Source: Flavobacteriaceae bacterium (GTDB lineage: Bacteria > Bacteroidota > Bacteroidia > Flavobacteriales > Flavobacteriaceae). From it: a stretch of DNA of 32,158 nucleotides. Below, in pieces: positions 15,810 through 22,792 of the stretch. The notes beneath the pieces are model-generated. The model was given only the letters and a program-made list of their open reading frames with translations, had not been told where the DNA came from and made no database searches. The stretch spans positions 1 to 32,158 of the forward strand of contig JAENXD010000009.1 of assembly GCA_016649745.1 (NCBI GenBank). Direction: 5' to 3'. The translations under genes were made by a program, and so were the position numbers. Within the stretch, counting starts at the first letter, position 1. The number at the start of each line of letters is the position of its first letter.

Positions 15810-15830
15810 CATTTTTAAACCTAAATGTCT

Positions 15831-15844
15831 GTAACAATTGTTAC
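15831..15844. promoter_or_regulatory. Perfect 14-bp palindrome GTAACAATTGTTAC
   Basis: This uninterrupted palindrome lies in the same divergent intergenic region, a typical size and symmetry for a dimeric repressor or Crp/Fnr-type binding site. Its regulator cannot be named from the window. Confidence 0.4.
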
Positions 15845-16001
15845 TAACTGACTTTTATCACTATTGACAACTTCGATTAAAGGTAATTTTGATTGATTTA
15901 TAAATTTTAACATTGTGAAATGAGCCTAATGAAATGCCGTACAATAGCATTGAAACTATGCAAATTCAATAAAAACTATAAAAACAATTTAAATTTACAT
16001 T

Positions 16002-16889
16002 ATGAAAAATATCTTTATCAGCCTTATTTTTATTTTAATTTTCAGCACAGGATCGTTCGGACAAGATTTGTCTCCTTATATTAAAATTGGCGAAACAACT
16101 GAAAGTATGCAACAGGCATCAGAAAAAATTACAGAAGCTTTACAAAACAATTCATTTACAATTTTAGGTTCTTACAATCCTCCAAACAAAAGCACTTTAA
16201 AAGTAATCGCATTTACAAGAACCGATTTAAAAAACACGGTTGTTAAAGTTACAGACAGAGGTGCACTTGCTGCAGTATTTAAAGTAGGTTTGGTTTCAAA
16301 AAACGGAAAAACAACCATGTCATATACGAATCCGGAATATCTTTTAAGAGCCTATTTGGCCGATAATTACAACACTTACAAAAGTACATTTCAAAAGTTT
16401 GACGCCGATTTAAAAGCCGCTTTTTCAACAGTTGGCAATGAATTTAAACCTTTTGGAGGAACTGTGAAAGCAGAAAATTTAAAAAAATATCATTATAAAA
16501 TAATGATGCCTTACTTTACAGATCCAATTACACTTAATGAGTTTTCATCATTTGAAGAGGGATTAAAAATAATAGAAGCCAACCTAAAGGCTAAAAAAGG
16601 AGCAACAACGCTCGTTTATAAATTGGTATATGAAAAAGAAAATATTGCTGTATTCGGCATTGGCTTACAAAGTAAAGAAAAAGGAGAATCTTATTTCTTG
16701 CCAATTATTGGAGAGGACAACATTGCCGCAATGCCTTATGAAATTATTTTACAGGGAAAAAAAGCAACGATGCTTGCAGGAAAATATAGATTGGCGTTAC
16801 ATTGGCCTGAATTAACCATGGGAACTTTTATGAAAATTATGGGTACTCCTGGCGATATAGAAGATACTTTAGAAGCTGTTTGCGAGTAA
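16002..16889 (+). CDS. Secreted protein of unknown function, two-half architecture
   Basis: This 295-residue protein has a signal peptide (MKNIFISLIFILIFSTGSFG, cleavage before Gln) and no further membrane segment, so it is probably periplasmic. Two halves look alike in layout. In each, a helix after the start of the half leads to beta strands (LKVIAFTR in the first, IAVFGIGL in the second) and then a hydrophobic proline- or tyrosine-containing strand. This is loosely reminiscent of DUF302-type domains, but I am not sure of that. No catalytic motif is evident. The ORF ends in front of a strong terminator, so it is a single-gene transcription unit, and two palindromes lie upstream. Confidence 0.75.
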   Translation: MKNIFISLIFILIFSTGSFGQDLSPYIKIGETTESMQQASEKITEALQNNSFTILGSYNPPNKSTLKVIAFTRTDLKNTVVKVTDRGALAAVFKVGLVSKNGKTTMSYTNPEYLLRAYLADNYNTYKSTFQKFDADLKAAFSTVGNEFKPFGGTVKAENLKKYHYKIMMPYFTDPITLNEFSSFEEGLKIIEANLKAKKGATTLVYKLVYEKENIAVFGIGLQSKEKGESYFLPIIGEDNIAAMPYEIILQGKKATMLAGKYRLALHWPELTMGTFMKIMGTPGDIEDTLEAVCE

Positions 16890-16912
16890 TTTTACATAAA
16901 CAAATTAACTTT

Positions 16913-16950
16913 AAAAACGCTGAGATATTTATTTATTTCAGCGTTTTTTT
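16913..16950 (+). terminator. Strong intrinsic terminator after the secreted-protein gene
   Basis: AAAAACGCTGA (16913-16923) pairs perfectly over 11 bp with TCAGCGTTTTT (16938-16948) across a 14-base AT-rich loop, and the T-run continues to 16950. It isolates the following lysine aminomutase operon from upstream transcription. Confidence 0.88.
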
Positions 16951-17127
16951 ATATAAAAAATTCAATTCATTTACTTATTAATTCATTTTTAACACCTTTA
17001 ATACCAATAAGATACTGTCTGATTTTTTTTCATTTTTACAATCTGGCAAAATAAAGATTATTTTTTTACTTCCCCTTTGAAATATTTCGTAAATTTATTT
17101 GTTAATTTAAACTTAATTTATTAAACT

Positions 17128-18390
17128 ATGAATGAACTGTTACCTGAAGAATGCGAGCCTCCCCTAGTGCAGGATTTATCTTCTTCTGAACTTGTTTTAG
17201 GAACAAATTCAACAAAAAAACAATCCTATACTGAAGCTGAATTATTAAATTCAGACTTTGACGTTATCAGCGAATCGTCAAAATATTTTCGCAACACTTA
17301 TTTTCCGAATGTGCCCGATAAAAAATGGAGCAGTTGGAAATGGCAAATTCAAAACAGTTATACTAGTTTTAATGAACTTTCCAAAGTTTTAGACATCAGC
17401 AGTATTAGTGATGACGATGATTTTTTGACTAAAGCAAAAAAATTACCGCTCAGAATTACACCTTATTACGCAAGTCTTTTTGAAGGAAAACCAACAAATT
17501 ACGCATTAATAAAATCTGTAGTCCCTTCTAAACTTGAATTTATAGTTTCTGAAGGAGAAGAGGAAGATCCTTTACATGAAGAAAAAATGTGTCCAACTGA
17601 AAATTTGGTACATCGTTATCCAGATCGAGTTTTGATGCTCTCGACTGGATTTTGTTCGGTCTATTGCCGTTACTGCACACGTTCTCGAATGGTGTCAAAA
17701 GATCAAAAATCATACAGTTTTAAAGTATGGGAAAAGTCTCTTCAATATATAAGAAATACACCAACCATTAGAGATATTGTAATTTCTGGTGGAGACCCTT
17801 TAACATTACCAGACAAACAGTTAGATTATTTATTATCCGAATTGCGTGCCATACCACATGTGGAAATTATTCGTTTGGGAACCAAAGTTCCTATGGTTTT
17901 GCCACAACGTATAACACATAATCTGGTAAATATGATTAAAAAATACCATCCTGTATTTATGAGTGTTCATGTTACACATCCTGATGAATTTACGCCTGAA
18001 GTGAAAGAAGCATGTACAAGAATCGCAAATGCTGGTATTGTAATGGGAAGTCAAACCGTTTTATTACAAGGTGTAAATGATGAAGTTGGTATTATGAAGG
18101 ATTTAATGCACAAAGCGTTAATGTCTAGAATTAAACCATATTACATTTACCAATGCGACCCAATTCCAGGATCTTCCCATTTTAGAACTCCGGTAAGTAA
18201 AGGTCTTGAAATAATTCAGGGGTTACGTGGTTTTACAAGCGGTTATGCAATTCCTCATTTTGTGATTGATGCCCCAGGTGGAGGCGGTAAAATACCGTTG
18301 CTCCCTGAATATTATCAAGGTCGTGAAGGAGATTATGTGGTAATGAAAAATTTTGAAGGAAAAACCTATAAATATTACGATCCGGAATAA
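17128..18390 (+). CDS. kamA: Lysine 2,3-aminomutase (KamA-family radical SAM enzyme)
   Basis: This 420-residue enzyme should convert L-lysine to L-beta-lysine using S-adenosylmethionine, a [4Fe-4S] cluster and pyridoxal phosphate. The cluster motif is C176-x3-C180-x2-C183 (GFCSVYCRYC). D344 (YQCD) and D381 (VIDAPGGGGK) correspond to the two aspartates that hold the lysine side-chain amine in the clostridial enzyme, and K388 to the PLP lysine. The intervals from C176 to D344 (168), D344 to D381 (37) and D381 to K388 (7) equal those in Clostridium subterminale, as I remember its numbering (C125, D293, D330, K337). It has about 50 extra residues at the N-terminus. Its stop codon overlaps the next start (TAATG), so the products are translationally coupled. 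Confidence 0.93.
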   Translation: MNELLPEECEPPLVQDLSSSELVLGTNSTKKQSYTEAELLNSDFDVISESSKYFRNTYFPNVPDKKWSSWKWQIQNSYTSFNELSKVLDISSISDDDDFLTKAKKLPLRITPYYASLFEGKPTNYALIKSVVPSKLEFIVSEGEEEDPLHEEKMCPTENLVHRYPDRVLMLSTGFCSVYCRYCTRSRMVSKDQKSYSFKVWEKSLQYIRNTPTIRDIVISGGDPLTLPDKQLDYLLSELRAIPHVEIIRLGTKVPMVLPQRITHNLVNMIKKYHPVFMSVHVTHPDEFTPEVKEACTRIANAGIVMGSQTVLLQGVNDEVGIMKDLMHKALMSRIKPYYIYQCDPIPGSSHFRTPVSKGLEIIQGLRGFTSGYAIPHFVIDAPGGGGKIPLLPEYYQGREGDYVVMKNFEGKTYKYYDPE

Positions 18391-20150
18391 TGGCAATTTT
18401 TAAAATCAGAAAGATTACAGATCCGTATCTTCCATCGAATGATATGGCAATAAATCAGGTATTTAGCATTCTAAGAACTCATTTTCCTTCTGTGAAGGAG
18501 GATAAAATAAATGAGATCTTGGAGCAAATGAAAGATCCTTTGAAATATAAATTTTCTTCAAATTTATTTGTTGCCGAAGATGGAAAATCAAATGTGAAGG
18601 GATTTGCAATTTTGTTTTATATGCCTGATAAAAATTTCTTTTATTTAGATTATATAGCTGTGAAACCCGGCAAAATATCTTCTGGTGTTGGCGGCGCCAT
18701 TTATGAACGGCTAAGAGAAGAAGCACAAATGCATAAATCATTAGGTATTTTTATGGAATGCCTTCCAGACGATGAAAAATTGTGTAAGGACAAAACAGAA
18801 ATTAAACAAAACCAAGCAAGACTTGCTTTTTATGAACGTTATGGCGCGCGTCCAATTATTGGAACTAAATACGAAACAAATGTCAATCCGGAAGATGATT
18901 GTCCGCCGTACCTTGTTTTTGATGATCTAGGAAATGATATCAGACTTTCTTCAACAGATGCAAAAAAAATTGTAAGGGCTATTTTAGAACGAAAATATCC
19001 AACGTATTGTCCTGAAAATTATATAAAAATGATTATGTCTTCCATAAAAGACAATCCCATAAATTTAAGAGAATTTAAATACATCGTTAAGGAAAGACCT
19101 GTTGAAATCAGCGCTGCTGTTAAAGATGAAATAGCTTTAATAATTAACGATAAACACGATATTCATCATATAAAAGAAGTTGGTTATATTGAATCTCCTG
19201 TAAGAATAGGCAGCATTTATAAAGAAATTGTAAAATTAAACGCCTTTAAAACACGACCTTCAAGAGGCTATTCTGACAAATATATAACGCAGGTACATAA
19301 TCCAAAATATTTTAACTATTTTAAAACGGTTTGTGATAAACTTCCACCGGGAAAATCAATTTATCCGTATGTTTTTCCTGTTAGAAATGCTACGCGACCT
19401 CCAAGTGATTATACAGTTTTAGCAGGTTATTACTGCATTGATACATTTACTCCGATAAACAAAAATGCTTTTTTAGCAGCGCGATCGGGCGTGAATTGTG
19501 CTCTAACTGGAGCGGAATTATTATTGGAGGGTTATCATACTTCTTATGCCTTGGTCAGACCTCCTGGTCATCATGCGGAACGAGATGTATTTGGTGGATT
19601 TTGCTATTTCAATAATGGGGCAATTGCTGCAAATTTTCTTTCAAAATTTGGAAAAATAGCCATTTTGGATATTGACTATCATCATGGAAACGGGCAGCAA
19701 CAAATATTTTATGAGAGAAAGGACGTTTTTACGGTTTCTATACACGGAAATCCTTCTTTTGCATATCCATATTTTTCAGGATTTGCTGATGAAAAAGGAG
19801 AAGGTGAGGGAGAAGGTTTCAATTTAAATTATCCGCTAAAAGAAGCCTTAACAGGTGAAGAATATCTTTCTCACCTTAAAAAAGCCATTAAAGTCATTAA
19901 AGAATTTAAACCTGCATACCTGATTGTAAGTTTAGGATTTGACCCAGCCAAAGGTGACCCAACGGGAACTTGGTCATTAAAAGCATCAGACTTCAAAAAT
20001 AATGGAGCAGAATTTGGAAAACTTCCTTATCCAATATTATTTGTGCAAGAAGGAGGGTATAAAAATAGAACGCTGGGTATAAATGCACGTAATTTTTTTG
20101 ATGGATATTTGTCAACCAGAATATTAAAAAATAATAAAATTAAAGCATGA
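18390..20150 (+). CDS. GNAT acetyltransferase fused to histone-deacetylase-like amidohydrolase
   Basis: This 586-residue two-domain protein is cytosolic. Residues 1 to about 200 form a GNAT N-acetyltransferase with the acetyl-CoA strand-loop FYLDYIAVKPGKISSGVGG and a C-terminal AFYERYGARP motif. Residues about 270-586 form a class II HDAC/acetylpolyamine-amidohydrolase domain: RPPGHHAE with H394 and H395, DIDYHHGNG with zinc ligands D429 and H431, GDP with zinc ligand D523, and EGGY with catalytic Y557. Both active sites look intact, so one chain could both add and remove acetyl groups. It overlaps kamA by one base and the next gene by four. The likely substrates are beta-lysine-derived amines (inference). 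It is not a typical AblB, which is a stand-alone acetyltransferase. Confidence 0.9.
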   Translation: MAIFKIRKITDPYLPSNDMAINQVFSILRTHFPSVKEDKINEILEQMKDPLKYKFSSNLFVAEDGKSNVKGFAILFYMPDKNFFYLDYIAVKPGKISSGVGGAIYERLREEAQMHKSLGIFMECLPDDEKLCKDKTEIKQNQARLAFYERYGARPIIGTKYETNVNPEDDCPPYLVFDDLGNDIRLSSTDAKKIVRAILERKYPTYCPENYIKMIMSSIKDNPINLREFKYIVKERPVEISAAVKDEIALIINDKHDIHHIKEVGYIESPVRIGSIYKEIVKLNAFKTRPSRGYSDKYITQVHNPKYFNYFKTVCDKLPPGKSIYPYVFPVRNATRPPSDYTVLAGYYCIDTFTPINKNAFLAARSGVNCALTGAELLLEGYHTSYALVRPPGHHAERDVFGGFCYFNNGAIAANFLSKFGKIAILDIDYHHGNGQQQIFYERKDVFTVSIHGNPSFAYPYFSGFADEKGEGEGEGFNLNYPLKEALTGEEYLSHLKKAIKVIKEFKPAYLIVSLGFDPAKGDPTGTWSLKASDFKNNGAEFGKLPYPILFVQEGGYKNRTLGINARNFFDGYLSTRILKNNKIKA

Positions 20151-21124
20151 AAATTGGAATAACGTATGACCTAAGATCAGATTATTTGAGCCAAGGTTAT
20201 TCTATGGAAGAGACTGCTGAATTTGACAAAGAAAGTACCATTGAAGGAATAGAGCTAGCCATTCAAAAAGCCGGACATAAAACAGAGCGTATTGGACATG
20301 CACAAAGTTTAATGAAAGCACTTTTAGAAGGAAAAAAATGGGATTTAGTCTTTAATATTGCTGAAGGGTTGTATGGTGAAGGACGTGAATCTTTGGTTCC
20401 TGCCCTACTCGATTATTACAAAATACCTTATGTTTTTTCCGGTCCTGTAACTTTAGGCATCTCTTTAAATAAAGCTTTTGCGAAACAAATTGTAAAAGAA
20501 AACGGTGTAAACACTCCCGCTTTTAAGGTGATTTCTCAACTTTCTGATATGCAAAATATTAACCTTCAATACCCTCTTTTTGCAAAACCAATTTCAGAAG
20601 GAACAGGCAAAGGAATTGATGCTAAATCTGTTATAAATTCAGTAGAAGAATTACAAAAGGTTTGCACAAATTTACTTTCAAAATTCAATCAGCCTGTTTT
20701 GGTGGAAGAATATTTGCCTGGCAGAGAATTTACCGTGGGGATTTTGGGAAGTGGTGAAGATGCATTTGTGCCAGGTGCTATGGAAATTGTATATAAAGAA
20801 GACACTCATAATTTTTATTCCTATGAAAATAAAGAAAATTTTGAAAGACATATTGAGTATGTTGCTGTCACTGGAGATTTATTGGAACAATGTAAATTTG
20901 TAGCTTTAAAATCTTGGAAATCATTAAATTGTTTGGACGGTGGCAGGGTTGATGTTAAAATTGACCGCTTTGGGAAGGTCAGTTTTATTGAAGTGAATCC
21001 ATTAGCTGGATTGAATCCTATCATTTCTGATTTACCAATTCTTTGCGGTTTAAATAATTTCTCCTATCAGGAAATAATTAATGAGATTTTAAAATCGGCT
21101 ATAAAAAGAAATTTCAACACATGA
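20147..21124 (+). CDS. ATP-grasp ligase, D-Ala-D-Ala-ligase-like (first of two)
   Basis: This 325-residue protein has the ATP-grasp layout. An N-terminal domain carries DLVFNIAEGLYGEGRESLVPALLD, the D-Ala-D-Ala-ligase-type HxEG-like segment with IPYVFSGP. A central domain has nucleotide-binding FAKPISEGTGKGI and VEEYLPGREFTVG. The C-terminal catalytic core is GGRVDVKID...FIEVNPLAGLNP with Asp, Glu and Asn as Mg ligands. Such enzymes join a carboxylate, activated as acyl phosphate, to an amine. The genuine peptidoglycan ligase is normally encoded in the cell-wall gene cluster, and here the gene overlaps an amino-acid-modifying gene by four bases (ATGA). A biosynthetic ligase acting on beta-lysine or a derivative is the most economical reading, but unproven. 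Confidence 0.88.
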   Translation: MKIGITYDLRSDYLSQGYSMEETAEFDKESTIEGIELAIQKAGHKTERIGHAQSLMKALLEGKKWDLVFNIAEGLYGEGRESLVPALLDYYKIPYVFSGPVTLGISLNKAFAKQIVKENGVNTPAFKVISQLSDMQNINLQYPLFAKPISEGTGKGIDAKSVINSVEELQKVCTNLLSKFNQPVLVEEYLPGREFTVGILGSGEDAFVPGAMEIVYKEDTHNFYSYENKENFERHIEYVAVTGDLLEQCKFVALKSWKSLNCLDGGRVDVKIDRFGKVSFIEVNPLAGLNPIISDLPILCGLNNFSYQEIINEILKSAIKRNFNT

Positions 21125-22086
21125 TAAAAAAAATTGTAATACTTCACAATCAAGTACTTACCAATAATCCTGACGAGATGGATGTTATCAATCAAAGAGA
21201 TTTGGTAAAAAAAGCCTGTGAAAATTTGAATTATCAAGTTAGCTGCTTAACCGTTGGCAATGACGTAATTGCAGATATAGAAAGGGTTAAAACAGAAAAA
21301 CCCGATGTTGTTTTTAATCTTGTTGAAGCAACTTGGGGAATGGGAGAGCTCATTTACGTAGTACCAGCTATTTTAAATGCCTTTAAAATACCTTATACAG
21401 GTGTTCCTTTAGACGCTTTATTTGTAACAACCAATAAAGTTTTGGCAAAAAAATTGATGCGTTTTAACAAGCTTCCAACAGCTGATTTTTTCTCCATAAA
21501 TGAACTTAATCAATTAAATCCTGTAAAAACATATATTGCAAAACCTATTTGGGAAGAAGCTTCTGTTGGTATTTCAACCGATTTTATTTTTAATACTTCT
21601 GAAATTGATACACTTCAAAAAATTAAACGATTCCCTAATTCTCATTATTTTGTGGAAGAATTTATTGATGGAAGAGAGTTCAATGTAAGTATGTTAACAG
21701 CTAAAAACGGTGTTGAGGTTTTGCCACCAGCCGAAATTATATTTTCTGAATATTTTGATGATAAACCAAAAATTGTAGGGTATGAAGCAAAATGGAACGA
21801 GGATAGCGAAGAATATAAACAAACAAACAGGGTTTTTGGGACTTTAGAAACCAATCGAAAACTTGAAGAAAACTTAATAGCTATTTGTAAAAAATCTTGG
21901 AAAGCATTTAACTTAAAGGGCTATGCAAGAATTGATTTCAGAGTAGATACAAATGATAATGTATTCATATTGGAAATTAATGGAAATCCGTGTATTGCGC
22001 CAGATAGCGGTTTTGTAGCTGCCGCCAATTTTGCAGGTTATAGTGTTGACATAATGATTCAAAGAATTTTAGAAGAATTAAACTAA
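21121..22086 (+). CDS. ATP-grasp ligase, D-Ala-D-Ala-ligase-like (second of two)
   Basis: This 321-residue ATP-grasp protein overlaps the preceding ligase by four bases. Homologous landmarks are DVVFNLVEATWGMGE, IPYTGVPLDA, IAKPIWEEASVGI, VEEFIDGREFNV and the catalytic core YARIDFRVD...FILEINGNPCIAP. Differences from its partner, such as EATWGMGE against EGLYGEGR in the substrate loop and NPCIAPDSG against NPLAGLNP at the active-site end, show that it is not a recent duplicate and probably binds a different donor or acceptor. The two ligases could act in sequence or as a heteromer. It is the last gene of the overlapping set, and a repeat-filled gap follows. Confidence 0.88.
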   Translation: MIKKIVILHNQVLTNNPDEMDVINQRDLVKKACENLNYQVSCLTVGNDVIADIERVKTEKPDVVFNLVEATWGMGELIYVVPAILNAFKIPYTGVPLDALFVTTNKVLAKKLMRFNKLPTADFFSINELNQLNPVKTYIAKPIWEEASVGISTDFIFNTSEIDTLQKIKRFPNSHYFVEEFIDGREFNVSMLTAKNGVEVLPPAEIIFSEYFDDKPKIVGYEAKWNEDSEEYKQTNRVFGTLETNRKLEENLIAICKKSWKAFNLKGYARIDFRVDTNDNVFILEINGNPCIAPDSGFVAAANFAGYSVDIMIQRILEELN

Positions 22087-22144
22087 AAATATGAAACGAG
22101 CATGCTAAAAAGTTTATCACCCAAGGTAATGACAAATAGCAAAC

Positions 22145-22161
22145 CTACCTGCGGCAGGTAG
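22145..22161. repeat. Short GC-rich palindromic repeat (CTACCTG-CGG-CAGGTAG)
   Basis: A perfect 7-bp stem with a 3-base loop in otherwise AT-rich DNA. It is similar in sequence to the palindrome at 28592-28607. Confidence 0.7.
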
Positions 22162-22220
22162 CATGACTGTGCTGAGCGCGGTTACTGAGCGAAGTTGAAG
22201 TAGAGTCGAAGTATGACCGT
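22162..22220 (+). repeat. Dispersed intergenic repeat with CTGAGCGnAG...GAAG core
   Basis: GCTGAGCGCGG and CTGAGCGAAGTTGAAG (22185-22200) are followed by AGTCGAAG and flanked by ATGAC-type ends. The 16-base core matches the AERSRS repeat core at 13 of 16 positions, so the two repeat types are probably related. Confidence 0.6.
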
Positions 22221-22237
22221 TAAAAAAATATAGACAC

Positions 22238-22714
22238 ATGAAATTTAGAAAGCAATTAAAAGAAAGTGATATTCTTGCGGTAAAAGAAATATTGAATTCA
22301 ACAGGTTTTTTTTATGATTTTGAGGTTGAAATAGCTGCTGAACTTGCGCAGGAAAACTTTGCCAAAGGCGAAGAATTAAGCGGTTATATTTTTATTATTG
22401 TTGAAAAAGACCGCAAACCGGTTGCTTTCGCCTGTTATGGAAAAACGCCTTGTACCGCTGACAGTTTTGATTTGTATTGGATAGCAGTTCATCAAAATCA
22501 GAAAGGTAGCGGTATTGGAAAAATATTGATGAAAATGATAGAAGAAGATGTTAAAAAATTAGGAGGCAAAAACATTTGGATAGAAACCGCTGGGAGAATA
22601 TTATATAACCCAACTCGTAAATTTTACGAAAACTATGGATGTGAACTTATTGCTGAATTACCAGAATTTTATGGAAAAGATGATAGTAAAATAATTTATT
22701 TATTAAAAGTTTAA
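22238..22714 (+). CDS. Stand-alone GNAT-family N-acetyltransferase
   Basis: This 158-residue acetyltransferase shows the GNAT pattern: N-terminal beta-alpha substrate region, FDLYWIAVHQNQKGSGIGKIL with the acetyl-CoA pyrophosphate loop (QKGSGIG) near residue 91, and a C-terminal RKFYENYGCELIAEL strand. The acceptor amine is unknown. It lies on the same strand 151 bases after the second ATP-grasp gene. The gap is filled with dispersed repeats, so membership in the same operon is uncertain. A role in the beta-lysine pathway is plausible, since Nepsilon-acetyl-beta-lysine is a known osmolyte made by an aminomutase and an acetyltransferase. A hairpin follows its stop codon. Confidence 0.88.
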   Translation: MKFRKQLKESDILAVKEILNSTGFFYDFEVEIAAELAQENFAKGEELSGYIFIIVEKDRKPVAFACYGKTPCTADSFDLYWIAVHQNQKGSGIGKILMKMIEEDVKKLGGKNIWIETAGRILYNPTRKFYENYGCELIAELPEFYGKDDSKIIYLLKV

Positions 22715-22717
22715 ATA

Positions 22718-22789
22718 GTGTTTGGTTGGAAATAGACGAATTTTATAAAATGAAACAGCTTTAATTTTGCTGTATTTCCGACCAGACAC
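22718..22789 (+). terminator. Long hairpin between convergent GNAT and lpxB genes
   Basis: GTGTTTGGTTGGAAATA (22718-22734) pairs with TATTTCCGACCAGACAC (22773-22789) over 17 bp, with two G-U pairs in the plus-strand RNA. A small inner hairpin (ACAGC/GCTGT) lies in the loop. There is no good T-run, so it may protect or process the 3' end of the GNAT mRNA instead of being a classical terminator. Confidence 0.6.
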
Positions 22790-22792
22790 TCA

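Noticed and set aside
17076-17097. TTTG ... TAAATTTA as a promoter for the kamA operon
   Set aside because: The spacer is only 10 bases and the last base of the -7 box does not match, so I could not support it.
17128-18390. KamA-like protein as EpmB (elongation factor P modification)
   Set aside because: It is longer than EpmB, keeps both free-lysine-binding Asp residues, and no epmA or efp gene lies in the window.
18390-20150. Deacetylase domain as acetoin-utilisation AcuC
   Set aside because: It is fused to a GNAT domain and embedded between aminomutase and ligase genes, and the EGGY loop fits polyamine-type amidohydrolases better. Acetoin genes are absent.
20147-22086. Either ATP-grasp gene as the housekeeping D-Ala-D-Ala ligase
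   Set aside because: Context is not cell-wall synthesis, and both differ from typical Ddl in substrate-loop and C-terminal motifs. The rest of the genome cannot be checked, so this is a likely, not certain, rejection.
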